From: Nitrospirota bacterium
GTDB lineage: Bacteria > Nitrospirota > Thermodesulfovibrionia > Thermodesulfovibrionales > JdFR-88
Direction of reading: 5' to 3'
NCBI GenBank assembly: GCA_014874185.1
Contig: JACWAF010000002.1
Location: 1 to 52,349 of the forward strand
Length of the DNA: 52,349 nt
The position numbers and the translations under genes are program-made. The notes under the pieces were generated by a model. The model was not told the DNA's origin. It saw only the letters and a program-made list of their open reading frames with translations, and ran no database searches. Shown here piece by piece: positions 16,716-26,454 of the stretch. Within the stretch, counting starts at the first letter, position 1. Each line of letters opens with the position of its first letter.

Positions 16716-18122
16716 ATGACCAGTTACATGATCAGGCGGGCGTTCCTGCTCATAGTGTTCTCCCTTATAGGAGGTTGCGCGTCCTTTCACGAACGCCCCC
16801 TATCGCCAGCGCAGACCGCCCGTGATTTCGAAGCCCGCACCCTGACAAACCCCGAACTGAGAAAATACCTCGAATCGAATCTCAACAAAGAGATAAAACC
16901 CTGGCCCCCCGAAAGATGGGATTTCGCCATGCTGACCCTTGCGGCCCTCTGTTTCAATCCGGACCTGAAGGTGGCCGGGGCCGGGTGGAGGGTAAGGGAG
17001 GCGGCGGTGATAACGGCGGGCGAGCGCCCGAACCCCTCGGTCTCGTTCACGCCCCAGTACCACGCGGACCCACGCGGGCTTCCGCCCTGGACGCTGACCT
17101 TCAACCTGGACGTGCCCATCGAGACCGCGGGCAAGCGGGGATACCGGATAGCCCGCGCCAAACGCCTCTCCGATGCGGCCCGGCTGGAGATCGCAAACCA
17201 GGCCTGGCTGGTGCGGAGCGCGGTCAGGAAAAACCTCCTCGCCCTTTATTCTTCGGTCCGGCGGGCGCGCATCCTCGAAAGCGAGTTTAATGTGCAAAAA
17301 GAACTGCTCCAGGGATTCAAAAAACGGCTTGCGGCGGGCGAAGAGGCAAGTTTTGCCGTGACAAGCTCCGCCATCGATCTGAACCGGACAAACCTTTCAC
17401 TCTCGGAAAATCAGAAGATCACGGCCCAGGCGCGGGCCGCACTGGCCGGGTCGCTCGGCCTGCCGCTTGAAGCGCTGAGCGGGGTTGATATTTCCTTTAA
17501 AACTTTCAAGGAGATGGGCCCGGACCTTTTTTCGCCGTCCGTGCGGCGGCAGGCCCTTACCAGCCGGCCCGATATACTGGCCAGGCTTCAGGAATATGAG
17601 GCCGCCCAGTCCGCCCTTCAACTGGAGATAGCCAGGCAGTACCCGGACATACACCTGGGGCCCGGGTACGAGTGGGACCAGGGGGACAACAGGTGGTCAG
17701 TAGGGGTGGGCCTCGTGCTGCCGGTCCTGAACCGCAACCAGGGGCCTATCGCGGAGGCGAAGGCCCGCCGCCAACAGGCGGCGGCGCGATTTACGGCCCT
17801 TCAGGCGCGTGTGATAGAAGAGGCAGACCGGGCCCTTGCGGGCTACAAGGCCGCGCTTGCCACCCTGAAGACCGCCCGTTCCATCCTCCAGGACCAGCAG
17901 ATTAAATACAAGGCGGCGGAGGCCATGTTCAGCAGGGGCGAGGAGGACAGGCTGTCACTCTTGAGCGCCAGGCGGGTGCTGGATGCCGCGCGCCTGGCCT
18001 CACTGGAAGCCCTTGTCGGGGCACAGCGAGCATTGGGCGCGCTGGAAGACGCCGTGCGGATGCCGCTTGGCGGCCAGGAAGCCTTTCCTTATCGGGCCGT
18101 CCTTAACGGGGCCGCCAGATGA
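16716..18122 (+). CDS. TolC-family outer-membrane efflux lipoprotein
   Basis: The 468-residue outer-membrane channel of a tripartite efflux pump. A signal peptide with lipobox LIGGC places an acylated cysteine near residue 21. The mature part shows the helical TolC/OEP pattern in two repeats (REAAVITAGERPNPSVS, then LQEYEAAQSALQLEIARQYPDIHLGPGY). It overlaps the adaptor gene by ATGA. The ATG at 16716 is taken; an ATG four codons later is equally possible. It is the first gene of a CzcCBA/CusCBA-like operon. Confidence 0.88.
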   Translation: MTSYMIRRAFLLIVFSLIGGCASFHERPLSPAQTARDFEARTLTNPELRKYLESNLNKEIKPWPPERWDFAMLTLAALCFNPDLKVAGAGWRVREAAVITAGERPNPSVSFTPQYHADPRGLPPWTLTFNLDVPIETAGKRGYRIARAKRLSDAARLEIANQAWLVRSAVRKNLLALYSSVRRARILESEFNVQKELLQGFKKRLAAGEEASFAVTSSAIDLNRTNLSLSENQKITAQARAALAGSLGLPLEALSGVDISFKTFKEMGPDLFSPSVRRQALTSRPDILARLQEYEAAQSALQLEIARQYPDIHLGPGYEWDQGDNRWSVGVGLVLPVLNRNQGPIAEAKARRQQAAARFTALQARVIEEADRALAGYKAALATLKTARSILQDQQIKYKAAEAMFSRGEEDRLSLLSARRVLDAARLASLEALVGAQRALGALEDAVRMPLGGQEAFPYRAVLNGAAR

Positions 18123-19165
18123 TAAAAAAAACCGCTTTTGCCGCGCTCGCGGCCGTTTTGGCATTCATCATCCTGATCCCCCTCTCCGCGTGCAAAAAGC
18201 AGGAAGAGAAAAAGGCCCCCCCTGCCAAACAGGAACCCCCCGCAGCTCCTCCAGAGCGGAAAGGGGTGGAAATCAGCAGGCAGGCCCAAGGGGCAAGCGG
18301 GATAATCACTGAGGAACTTAAACCCGTTTCGTACCGGGAGCAGACGGAAGCCTACGGGATCGTGCTCCCTTCCAACCCGCTTATAGAGATGCGGCAAAAT
18401 TATGTATCCGCCGTGAGCGCGGTTGACAGGGCACAGGCCCTTCTGGGGGCCTCGCAGAAGGAGTACGCGCGTCTAAAGGCGCTTAACGAGGACAACAAGA
18501 ACGTCTCCGACAAGGCGGTCCAGGCCGCCTCGGCCGCGCTTGCGGCCAGCCGGGCAAGCCGCTTCCAGGCGGGGCAGGACCTGCTTTCCGTTAAAGCGGC
18601 CATAAAACTTAAATGGGGCAATATCCTTTCGGGCTGGATATTCAACTCCTCGCCCGGATACCGCAGACTTGTAAATATTCAGGACGTCCTCGTCCAGGTG
18701 ACACTGCCCGCAACGGCAAAAGTCATATCGATACCGGGAAAGATCAGCGTCCGGGACCTGGAAGGCGGCCTGATAGCGGCCAGGTTTGTAGCGCGCGCCC
18801 CCTCTACCGACCCGCGCATCCAGGGGGTGAGCTTCTTTTGCATAGCCCCTTCGTACACCACCCGCCTCCTGCCGGGCATGAACGTAACGGCATATCTGCC
18901 CGGAAGGCAGGCGGAGAGCGGGTACATCGTGCCCCTTTCGGCGATAATTTGGCTCCAGGACAGGGCATGGGCTTATGTCCAAAAAAACCCAACCCTGTTT
19001 CAGCGGATTGAGGTGCCCACCACGCAGCCAATGAAGGACGGCTATTTTGTGACCGGCGTATTCCCACCCGCCAGCCGCATCGTGGTGCATGGAGCGCAGT
19101 CCATCTTCTCCCAGGAATCCGCGCCCCAGTTCAAATCCCAGGGCGGAGAGGGAGACGGGGATTGA
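18119..19165 (+). CDS. RND efflux periplasmic adaptor (HlyD/CusB-like lipoprotein)
   Basis: The 348-residue protein has a lipobox LSACKK, so it is anchored by a lipid in the inner membrane. A helical-hairpin region (about residues 95-165, alanine-rich with AQALLGASQKEYARL) is followed by beta-barrel and membrane-proximal domains (VLVQVTLPATAKVISI; LPGMNVTAYLPG; YIVPLSAII). I cannot find the usual lipoyl halves with their conserved glycines around the hairpin, so this is a shortened type of adaptor. The ATGA overlap with the channel gene and TTGA overlap with the pump gene show tight coupling. Confidence 0.85.
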   Translation: MIKKTAFAALAAVLAFIILIPLSACKKQEEKKAPPAKQEPPAAPPERKGVEISRQAQGASGIITEELKPVSYREQTEAYGIVLPSNPLIEMRQNYVSAVSAVDRAQALLGASQKEYARLKALNEDNKNVSDKAVQAASAALAASRASRFQAGQDLLSVKAAIKLKWGNILSGWIFNSSPGYRRLVNIQDVLVQVTLPATAKVISIPGKISVRDLEGGLIAARFVARAPSTDPRIQGVSFFCIAPSYTTRLLPGMNVTAYLPGRQAESGYIVPLSAIIWLQDRAWAYVQKNPTLFQRIEVPTTQPMKDGYFVTGVFPPASRIVVHGAQSIFSQESAPQFKSQGGEGDGD

Positions 19166-22100
19166 ACGCCGGGCAGAGCGGGGTGCTTGGCGCTATCGTC
19201 CGGTTCTCGCTGCGCCGCCGGGGCGTGATAATCGCCTTGGCCGTAATCTTTCTGGCCTATGCTGTCTATGCGGCCACGCGCGCGAGGTATGATGTCTTTC
19301 CGGAGTTCGCCCCGCCCCAGGTAGTGGTCCATACCGAGGCGCCTGGGTTTTCGTCCGAACAGGTGGAAGTGCTTGTCACCACCCCGATAGAGACCGCCCT
19401 CACCGGCGCGGGCGGCATCGAGTCCATGCGCTCCAGCTCCATTCAGGGCTTTTCGGCAATCACGCTTAAATTCAAGTCTGGCACGGATGTGTATCTTGCC
19501 AGGCAGAAGATAGCCGAACGCCTCTCCACGCTGGCCGGACTGCTGCCCCGGGGGCTCACGCCCCAGATGACCCCTCTCACCTCATCCACGGGCACAGTGC
19601 TTGTGGCCGGGCTGGCCTCAAAGAAGATGGGCCAGATGGCCCTGAGGACAGTGGCCGACTGGACGGTCAGGCCCCGCATCCTCGCCGTGCCGGGGGTGGC
19701 AAAGGTGGCCATATTCGGCGGAGACATAAAACAGCTCCAGATACAGGTGCGGCCGGACCGGCTGATAAAATACAATCTCTCGCTGGATGACGTGCTCTCC
19801 GCCGCGAGACGGGCTACCGGGGTGCAGGGGGCGGGCTTCATCGAGACCGCAAACCAGAGGATCCCGCTCAGGTCCGAGGGCCAGTCCGTAAAGCCGGAAG
19901 AGCTGGCAAAAACCGTCCTCCTGCATGAAAACGGCGCGAACGTGGTGCTCTCCGACGTGGCAAGGGTCAGGGAGGCGCCCGCGCCTCCTATCGGCGGGGG
20001 CGAGATCATGGGAAAGCCCGGCGTGATCATGATCGTCTCGGCCCAGTACGGGGCCAATACGCTTGATGTGACCGCAAGGCTCGAAAAGGCCATAGAAGAG
20101 CTTCGGCCGTCGCTTGAGAACCAGGGGATAAAGGTCTATCCCGCCCTCTTCAGGCCCGCGGACTTCATAGAAACGGCAGTCCATAACGTGCGCACATCGC
20201 TCCTCATCGGGGCGGCCCTGGTCGTACTCGTCCTCTTTCTGTTCCTTTTCAACCTGCGCACAGCGGCCATCTCCTGCGCAGCCATACCGCTGTCGCTGCT
20301 TTCGGCCATAACAGTCCTGGGGCATTTCGGCTACAGCCTGAACACCATGACGATGGGCGGGCTTGCCATCGCGATCGGAGAGGTGGTGGACGACGCCGTC
20401 ATAGACGTGGAGAACATCTTCAGGAGGCTGCGGGAAAACCGCCGCCTTGCCATGCCCCGCTCCGTCTTCAGGGTGGTCTTCGATGCCTCCATCGAGGTCA
20501 GGAGCGCAGTGGTCTACGCCACATTTGCCGTGGTGCTTGTCTTTGTGCCGGTGCTGACCATGTCCGGGGTGGCCGGACGGCTCTTCTCCCCCCTGGGCAT
20601 CGCCTACATACTGGCCATTCTCTCCTCTCTTGTGGTTGCGCTCACCATAACGCCCGCCCTCTGCATGGTCCTTTTGGGTGAAAGGGACCTGCCCGCCGGT
20701 GAGCCCCCCGTTGTCCGGTGGGCAAGGGCGCGGTATCAAAACCTCATCATGCACGTCGAAAAGCGCCCGCGTGTGGTTGTCCTGGCCGGGGCGGTGCTCA
20801 TCATCGCCATACTTGCGGCAATCCCCTTCCTGCGCGGAAGTTTCCTGCCGGAACTGGTCGAAGGCAATTTCATAATTCACGCCACGTCCGTCCCCGGCAC
20901 ATCGCTTCCTGAAACCTTGCGCCTGGGGCGGCACATAGCCCGGGGGCTTTTAAGGCTTCCCTATGTGCGCTCCGTCTCACAGCGGGCGGGAAGGGCGGAA
21001 CGAGGCGAGGAGACCAGGGGAACGAATGCCAGCGAAATAGACGTTACCCTGAGCCCGCTTAATAAAAAGGGGTTCGACTCCGCGAAGAAGGAGATACGCC
21101 ATCTGCTGGGTAAATTCCCGGGGATGTCCTTCTCCATAAACACGTTCCTCACCGAGAGGATAAACGAGACCGTCTCGGGCTATACCGCGCCCGTCGTTGT
21201 AAACATCTATGGCAGCAACCTCAACGTGCTGGACGAGAAGGCCCGGGAGGTTGCCGCCGTGCTTGGCGGCGTGCGCGGGGCGGCGGATGTCAGGCTGCAG
21301 TCCCCGCCGGGCGCCCCCCAGCTTCTGGCAAAACTCAGGAAACCCGACCTCGCCCGATGGGGCTTCGACCCGGTCAGCGTACTGGATGCCATGAACGTCG
21401 CGTTCGAGGGCAGGACCGTGGGCCAGGTCTATCAGGGCGACAGGGTCTTTGATGTATCTGTAGTCCTTGACCCCGAAAACAGGAACAAGGTAACCGATAT
21501 CGCAAACCTCCCCATCCGTTCGCCCGGCGGGACTTACGTCAGGCTTGGACAGCTTGCCGATCTCCACGAGGAACCGGCGCGGTTCATCATACTGCACGAT
21601 GGCGGCAGACGCGTACAGGCCATAACCTGCACCGTGACCGGAAGAAACGTAAGCGCCTTTGTTGCCGATGCCCGGCAAAAGATCCTCTCAGCCGTTTCCT
21701 TTCCGGCGGGGACTTACGTGGACTTCTCCGGGGCGGCCCGGGAGCAGGCCCGCGCGAGGCGGGACCTGCTGGTCCACTCGCTCCTGGCAGGCATAGGGAT
21801 AATAATACTTTTATCCATGGCGGTGGGCAGCTATAAAAACGTGCTCCTCATCCTCCTGAACCTCCCTTTCGCCCTGGCGGGGGGAGTCATCATCGTCCTC
21901 GCAACGGGCGGCTTCCTCTCCATCGGATCCATGATCGGCTTTGTCACCCTCTTCGGCATCACCCTCCGCAACAGCGTCCTCATGATCTCCCACTACGAGC
22001 ACCTGGTGCAAACGGAGGGGATGCCATGGGGACTGGGGGCCGCCGTGCGCGGGGCCTCGGAACGTCTTACACCCATCCTGATGACCGCCTCCGTCACCGC

Positions 22101-22263
22101 CCTGGGCCTCCTGCCCCTCGCTGTCGGAAGCGGCGCCCCCGGACGCGAAATAGAAGGGCCAATGGCGCAGGTCATCCTCGGAGGCCTCGTCACCTCCACC
22201 CTCTTGAACCTGATCATCATGCCCACCCTGGCATTAAGATACGGCCGCTTTGAAAAGAGATAA
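19162..22263 (+). CDS. RND efflux permease, heavy-metal-efflux (CzcA/CusA) type
   Basis: A 1033-residue inner-membrane proton-driven pump with two sets of six transmembrane helices and two large periplasmic loops. The proton-relay acids are in helix 4 ([20 protein letters not shown]). The start [16 protein letters not shown] and [14 protein letters not shown] are typical of the HME branch. The start is TTG at 19162, overlapping the adaptor stop. The substrate is not evident; metal cations are plausible. Downstream, a two-hairpin repeat separates it from a convergent gene. Confidence 0.9.
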   Translation: MNAGQSGVLGAIVRFSLRRRGVIIALAVIFLAYAVYAATRARYDVFPEFAPPQVVVHTEAPGFSSEQVEVLVTTPIETALTGAGGIESMRSSSIQGFSAITLKFKSGTDVYLARQKIAERLSTLAGLLPRGLTPQMTPLTSSTGTVLVAGLASKKMGQMALRTVADWTVRPRILAVPGVAKVAIFGGDIKQLQIQVRPDRLIKYNLSLDDVLSAARRATGVQGAGFIETANQRIPLRSEGQSVKPEELAKTVLLHENGANVVLSDVARVREAPAPPIGGGEIMGKPGVIMIVSAQYGANTLDVTARLEKAIEELRPSLENQGIKVYPALFRPADFIETAVHNVRTSLLIGAALVVLVLFLFLFNLRTAAISCAAIPLSLLSAITVLGHFGYSLNTMTMGGLAIAIGEVVDDAVIDVENIFRRLRENRRLAMPRSVFRVVFDASIEVRSAVVYATFAVVLVFVPVLTMSGVAGRLFSPLGIAYILAILSSLVVALTITPALCMVLLGERDLPAGEPPVVRWARARYQNLIMHVEKRPRVVVLAGAVLIIAILAAIPFLRGSFLPELVEGNFIIHATSVPGTSLPETLRLGRHIARGLLRLPYVRSVSQRAGRAERGEETRGTNASEIDVTLSPLNKKGFDSAKKEIRHLLGKFPGMSFSINTFLTERINETVSGYTAPVVVNIYGSNLNVLDEKAREVAAVLGGVRGAADVRLQSPPGAPQLLAKLRKPDLARWGFDPVSVLDAMNVAFEGRTVGQVYQGDRVFDVSVVLDPENRNKVTDIANLPIRSPGGTYVRLGQLADLHEEPARFIILHDGGRRVQAITCTVTGRNVSAFVADARQKILSAVSFPAGTYVDFSGAAREQARARRDLLVHSLLAGIGIIILLSMAVGSYKNVLLILLNLPFALAGGVIIVLATGGFLSIGSMIGFVTLFGITLRNSVLMISHYEHLVQTEGMPWGLGAAVRGASERLTPILMTASVTALGLLPLAVGSGAPGREIEGPMAQVILGGLVTSTLLNLIIMPTLALRYGRFEKR

Positions 22264-22280
22264 AGGCTTGTAAAGACCCT

Positions 22281-22380
22281 TCTTCTTTCTCTTGCAAGAG
22301 AAAGCCCGCGGACTGTGGGACAGCAAAGAGTAAGAGTTTTTTCTTTTGCTACTTTTCTTTTTTGCAAAAAAGAAAAGTAG
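22281..22380. repeat. Two-hairpin intergenic repeat, copy 1
   Basis: An 18-bp perfect palindrome (TTTCTCTTG/CAAGAGAAA, 22286-22303), an imperfect GC-rich hairpin CCCGCGGACTGTGGG, the word ACAGCAAAGAG, then a 32-bp perfect palindrome (arms CTACTTTTCTTTTTTG and its complement, 22349-22380). The same order appears inverted at 34744-34890. It lies between two convergent genes, where it may also terminate transcription both ways. Confidence 0.85.
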
Positions 22381-22384
22381 GCAG

Positions 22385-23506
22385 TTATTCGCAAATGGCG
22401 TGTTTTTTTATCCTGGCGAGCCTTTTGCCTTTGAGCCCCAGGGCCTCGAAGCTGGTCACCCCGCCCCTCTGCCGGGCCGTAATAATCCTGTCCACCGTTT
22501 CGGGGCCGAGGCCGGGCACGCGCAAGAGGGCCTCTTTGTCCGCCTTGTTGATCCTGACCGGATAGAACTCCGGATGGGCTTCGGCCCATAGCTCCTTTGG
22601 GTCTTTATCCAGCCGCAGGTTGCCGGTGCTGTCGAAGATGATCTCCTCTTTTTTGAACCCGTACCTGCGGGAGAGGAAATCGACCTGGTACAGCCGGTGC
22701 TCGCGGATGAAGGGTTTTTCGGGGCTGGTGAGGAAGTTCCTCTCGCCGGGTATACCGGGTTTCCCCATGCCCTTCTGATAGGCGGAAAAGTACACGCGCT
22801 TGAAATTCATTTCGTCATAGAGGGTGTACATGCTGTCCACGATCTCGCGGTCGGCCTCGCTGGCGGCCCCCACGATGAACTGGGTGGTGCATTTCACCCG
22901 CGAGTGGCGCATCCCCCTTCCCGTAAGCCTGCCCATGAGGCGCATCGGGCGCAGGATGTCTTTTTCGTAGTCTTTCTTTTGAGAGAGGAGGCCGAAGTGG
23001 TCTTTACCGGGTGTCTCTATATTAAGGGAGACGGCGGTGGCCAGCGAGAGGGACTCTTCTATCGCGGCGTCCGAGGCGCCGGGGATGATTTTCAAATGGA
23101 TGTACCCCTTGTAGCCATGCCTGTATCTCAGCAGCCGGGCTGCGGCATTTATCCGGTCCATTGTGTAATCGGGGGTGCTGATCACTGCCGAGCTTAGAAA
23201 GAGCCCGAATGCCTTTCTCTTCGCGTAATACTCCATGAAGACCCGTGCCGCCTCTTCGGGCTGAAGGGTGCAGCGCCGCACGCCGGTTTCGGAGCGCAGG
23301 GGACAGTAGCCGCAATCGTTGGCGCAGGCGTTGGAGAGGAGGGTCTTGAGGAGCACGGTATAACCGCCTTGGGGAAGGGCAACCGGGTAGAGCCATTTGC
23401 CCCCGGTCCCGCGCCTTCTGTGCTCGTCTTTTCCGGTTCCGCAGGCGCATGCCAGGTCGTAGCGGGAGTCCTCGGAGAGGATTTTCAGCTTCTCAAGCGT
23501 ATCCAT
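22385..23506 (-). CDS. Radical SAM protein of the DNA modification/repair-associated type
   Basis: The 373-residue protein carries the radical-SAM cluster motif CANDCGYC (Cys 61, 65, 68), a TIM-barrel core, and a C-terminal helix-hairpin-helix (LLRVPGLGPETVDRIITAR) for DNA binding. This architecture matches the putative DNA modification/repair radical SAM family (TIGR03916), usually encoded next to a uracil-DNA-glycosylase-like partner (TIGR03915). No such partner is adjacent here. Biochemical function is unproven. The gene is convergent with the RND operon. Confidence 0.85.
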   Translation of the reverse strand: MDTLEKLKILSEDSRYDLACACGTGKDEHRRRGTGGKWLYPVALPQGGYTVLLKTLLSNACANDCGYCPLRSETGVRRCTLQPEEAARVFMEYYAKRKAFGLFLSSAVISTPDYTMDRINAAARLLRYRHGYKGYIHLKIIPGASDAAIEESLSLATAVSLNIETPGKDHFGLLSQKKDYEKDILRPMRLMGRLTGRGMRHSRVKCTTQFIVGAASEADREIVDSMYTLYDEMNFKRVYFSAYQKGMGKPGIPGERNFLTSPEKPFIREHRLYQVDFLSRRYGFKKEEIIFDSTGNLRLDKDPKELWAEAHPEFYPVRINKADKEALLRVPGLGPETVDRIITARQRGGVTSFEALGLKGKRLARIKKHAICE

Positions 23507-23658
23507 GGTGGAAACCCTGCAAGATTATATCACGCCCGTTCAGGGAAAATTAAACCGGGAGTTTTCTCTACGGCCAGCCAGGGGCAAGACATGGCCTGCG
23601 GGCAGGCGAATTGACATGCAAAGTATTCTGCGGGAAACTGGAATAAGGACAGTTTTCG

Positions 23659-24744
23659 ATGAGAACTTACTTTATAAAAATACTCTCGATCATTTGCCTG
23701 GTCCTGCTGCCCATTGCGGGACTTGCCCAGGGGCAGGACAGAACGCAGATCCCCCCCATAGCCCAGCCCCTTGTGCGTGAGGGCGAATTCGCGGTGAGGC
23801 TGGCCAATGCCCTCGGCCTGGGCACGACCAATGACGAGGTGGAGGCGGAGAGCATACTGGGCGCAGACGGCATCTCTCCAAGAAACGGCTGGATAGCCGA
23901 TTACCCCATGACCCCGGACATAGTGGACGAGATACGGTCCTCGGTCATCCAGGCCTCGGATTCGGGCAGGCTGGGCATGGGAAAAGATGACGCATTGCGG
24001 ATAGTGGATGACGTCAGCGTCCAATTCAACATGAACATAGGGCCATATTCCGCCGGAGAAGCCGAAGCGCCGCCCCCATCGGGCGCCAATTATCCAAACC
24101 CGACCGTCATTAATAATTACTATTACAATGTGGGCCCGCCGGTGGTCACCTATTATCCGCCGCCTCCGGGCTTTTTTTATCTCTATTCCTGGGTCCCCTA
24201 TCCGTTCTGGTGCAACGGTTTCTTCTTTACGGGTTTTTTTGTACTGCATGATTTCAACAGGGTCATTATAAGGGACAGAAGGGCGGAGATCGTTACCAAC
24301 CATTTCCTTGTTCCTCACAGGAACAGGGGCTACAGGATCGACCCGGTAAACAGGCTGAGGGGGAGGACGTTTGGCGGGATCGCACCCCGCACGAGAGACC
24401 TGGTCCGCATTCCAAGGGGCCCTGCCCTGTTCAACCATAACAGGCCAATCCCAAAAATCACTCCGCGTTTCCGGGGCCGCGGTATTACTCCGCCGCCAAG
24501 GCCGGGCGCGCCATCGCGGATAGCCCCGGCGCCGTCAAGGCCAGGCATGTTCCCAAGGATCAGCCCAACACCGCCCCGGAGGCTGTCGCCTGCCCCCGCT
24601 CCGCCACGTGCTCCGGCCCCTGCTCAACCGCCCAGGCCCAGCCTGCAGCCGCGCAGACTCATGCCAGCTCCGGCGCCGCCAAGGCCACCCGCCCCTGCCC
24701 CTGCTCCGCCCAGGCGAGGCATTGCCCCGTTTCCGGGGAGATAG
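23659..24744 (+). CDS. Secreted Pro/Arg-rich protein of unknown function
   Basis: The 361-residue protein has a signal peptide (IKILSIICLVLLPIAGLAQG). The first 130 mature residues look folded (EGEFAVRLANALGLGTTNDEVEAESILG), followed by Tyr/Pro/Phe-rich sequence (NNYYYNVGPPVVTYYPPPPGFFYLY). The tail is a low-complexity stretch of Pro, Ala and Arg with repeated PAPAPP and PPR. The tail is probably disordered and could bind cell wall or nucleic acid. I do not recognise a named family. A secreted protein with similar composition is at 34894-35400. Confidence 0.7.
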   Translation: MRTYFIKILSIICLVLLPIAGLAQGQDRTQIPPIAQPLVREGEFAVRLANALGLGTTNDEVEAESILGADGISPRNGWIADYPMTPDIVDEIRSSVIQASDSGRLGMGKDDALRIVDDVSVQFNMNIGPYSAGEAEAPPPSGANYPNPTVINNYYYNVGPPVVTYYPPPPGFFYLYSWVPYPFWCNGFFFTGFFVLHDFNRVIIRDRRAEIVTNHFLVPHRNRGYRIDPVNRLRGRTFGGIAPRTRDLVRIPRGPALFNHNRPIPKITPRFRGRGITPPPRPGAPSRIAPAPSRPGMFPRISPTPPRRLSPAPAPPRAPAPAQPPRPSLQPRRLMPAPAPPRPPAPAPAPPRRGIAPFPGR

Positions 24745-24805
24745 AGGGAGCGCCGGTCCGGCTCGGGCTTTAAGAAAATTCGAATGCGGCAGAGGCGCGT
24801 TCAGG

Positions 24806-24838
24806 AAAAAAAGCGGGGCAGGGCTGCCCCGCTTTTCA
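24806..24838. terminator. Bidirectional terminator
   Basis: AAAAGCGGGGCAG and CTGCCCCGCTTTT form a long GC stem flanked by A and T runs, between the convergent secreted-protein and PEBP genes. Confidence 0.85.
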
Positions 24839-25378
24839 TTTCATTGCAGGCTCTCTCTTTTTCTCATAGCGCGCCATAAGTTCCGCCTGAGAGATCACAT
24901 GCCCCCGCATGGCCTTTTCCACTTCCTTTTTCCCTGACCGGGGGCCCAGGTCCAGCGTGGTGTCCAGCGCATACAGCCTGAAAAAATACCGGTGTGTCCC
25001 GCTGGGGGGGCAAGGGCCTCCGTAGGAGCGCTTCTTGAAATCTGTGGTGCCCTGCACCGCCCCTTCCGGGGCCGAGCCTTCCTTTATCTCCGTTGTCCGG
25101 GGATTGATGTTCCACACCACCCAGTGCACCCAGTCGCCATGCGGAGCGTCGGGGTCGTCCAGAATCAGCGCCAGCGATTTTGCCCCCTCCGGGACGCCCT
25201 CTATCCGCAATGGCGGGTTGATATTTTCTCCATCGCAGGTGTATTTCGGCGGTATGCCGGCATTCGCCTTGAAAGCCTGGCTGGTTATCCTCATGTCTTT
25301 CATTTGTCCTCCTCCGTATGCGGCATGACTGCCCAAAACAAGAAAAACAGCCATTATCATGGAAGCGGCCTGTTTCAT
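24836..25378 (-). CDS. YbhB/YbcL family PEBP-like protein
   Basis: The 180-residue protein has a signal peptide (MIMAVFLVLGSHAAYGG) and the phosphatidylethanolamine-binding fold: IPPKYTCDGENINPPL, LALILDDPDAPHGDWVHWVVWNI (ligand-binding DPDAP and HW), GPCPPSGTHRYFFRLYALD. Bacterial members are related to Raf-kinase inhibitor protein, but their ligand is generally unknown. The signal peptide places it in the periplasm. Length and motifs are complete. Confidence 0.9.
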   Translation of the reverse strand: MKQAASMIMAVFLVLGSHAAYGGGQMKDMRITSQAFKANAGIPPKYTCDGENINPPLRIEGVPEGAKSLALILDDPDAPHGDWVHWVVWNINPRTTEIKEGSAPEGAVQGTTDFKKRSYGGPCPPSGTHRYFFRLYALDTTLDLGPRSGKKEVEKAMRGHVISQAELMARYEKKREPAMK

Positions 25379-25468
25379 CGCTCTGCTCCTTGTTATAGTT
25401 TAACTGCAAAAGATTATACATAAAACGGGCCGGATGATAAGAGGCGTTTGAAATATTGGAATACGGCC

Positions 25469-26047
25469 TCAGCCGGGCGGCTCCAGTGCGTCCCTGGCGG
25501 GGACCATGATGCGGACGAGGATGCCGGGCTTTATTTTTATCGCTCCCAGCAGGGCACTGAACGGTTTTATCCCGTAATCGGGCTGGCGGAGCCTGAATTC
25601 CGCGGTATAAAAATCCCCTTCCTTCTGCGCGGTCAAGGTGATCTCCCTCGTTTTCCCATGCAGTGCAAGCTCGCCGTCAACGATATAGCCGGAACCCTTT
25701 CTGGTTATTGCCGAAGAGGTGAAGATTATATCCCTGTAAATATCCGTCTGCAGTACATCTTTTCTTATATTCCGGTCGATCTCCTGCCTGTCTTTTTCGC
25801 TCAGGATATCCGGCCTCCGGGCGCCGTTCACCATGGCGCAATCCACCCGCAGGGAATCCGGATCGAAGCGGGCCCGGATGAAGTCCCTTTCGAACTCGAT
25901 AAAAAAGGATGTGACGCTTATGCGAAGGTCATGGGCGAGGGGGGAGAGCATGCCCTCCTTGTAAGTGAACACCTGGCAGGATGCCGAAGACTGGTCGAAA
26001 CGCCTCACTCCAGCCGCCATAAGAAAAGATTCTACCTTTCTTTTCAT
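25469..26047 (-). CDS. YceI-family lipocalin-like protein
   Basis: The 192-residue YceI-like beta-barrel protein can be recognised by LAHDLRISVTSF, ARFDPDSLRVD, ILSEKDRQEIDRNIRKDVL and VDGELALHGKTREITL. The family binds long isoprenoid or fatty chains; exact roles vary. No signal peptide is visible, so a cytoplasmic form is likely unless the start is wrong. A short coding-like fragment ends 16 nt upstream on the same strand. Confidence 0.8.
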   Translation of the reverse strand: MKRKVESFLMAAGVRRFDQSSASCQVFTYKEGMLSPLAHDLRISVTSFFIEFERDFIRARFDPDSLRVDCAMVNGARRPDILSEKDRQEIDRNIRKDVLQTDIYRDIIFTSSAITRKGSGYIVDGELALHGKTREITLTAQKEGDFYTAEFRLRQPDYGIKPFSALLGAIKIKPGILVRIMVPARDALEPPG

Positions 26048-26062
26048 TAAAAAGAAAGGCGG

Positions 26063-26161
26063 TCAGGCCTTTATGAAACCCTCTTCGGCAAGCGCCCTCA
26101 ATAAAAGGTGGAAGTAGATCAGTCCGCCGAATGTGCCGAAGCGCGCCGCCCTGCGTCTCAC
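26063..26161 (-). pseudogene. Short coding-like fragment upstream of the YceI gene
   Basis: A frame ending in TGA at 26063-26065 reads RPGYDEVRRRAARFGTFGG followed by LIYFHLLLRALAEEGFIKA and looks like real protein with GC-rich third positions. A GTG at 26161 could start a 32-residue peptide; the coding look extends back to about 26190 and a TAA lies near 26224, with no ATG between. It may be the tail of a decayed gene or a very small protein. I do not recognise the family. Confidence 0.4.
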
Positions 26162-26454
26162 CTCGTCATAGCCGGGCCGTTCGGAAAGGCCTGAAAGGGG
26201 GCCGGGGGGGAAAGAGAGGGATTACTTATCATTTTTATAAATATTGCTTATTGAAAATTGCTTATTGAAAGCCCGGGAATGCTGTGCTAACTGTTTGTTT
26301 GTGCCCGGATGCATATATAGCGTCTTTTTGCGATTTTCCATCTTGTCCTTGCCGGGATTTTTTGTGATTTCACGCACATTTTTTATCCGCTCCGGCGGTT
26401 CAAAATCCACTAGCGGCAATATAATGACTAAAACCGGGAAGAAAGGAGGCAGTC

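Noticed and set aside
15753-16790. Open frame of 345 codons on the minus strand
   Set aside because: Antisense across three convincing plus-strand genes (RRM protein, S21, small basic protein).
19618-20934. Long open frame (438 codons) on the minus strand
   Set aside because: Antisense to the RND pump gene, rich in Arg, Gly, His and Asp, with no recognisable domain.
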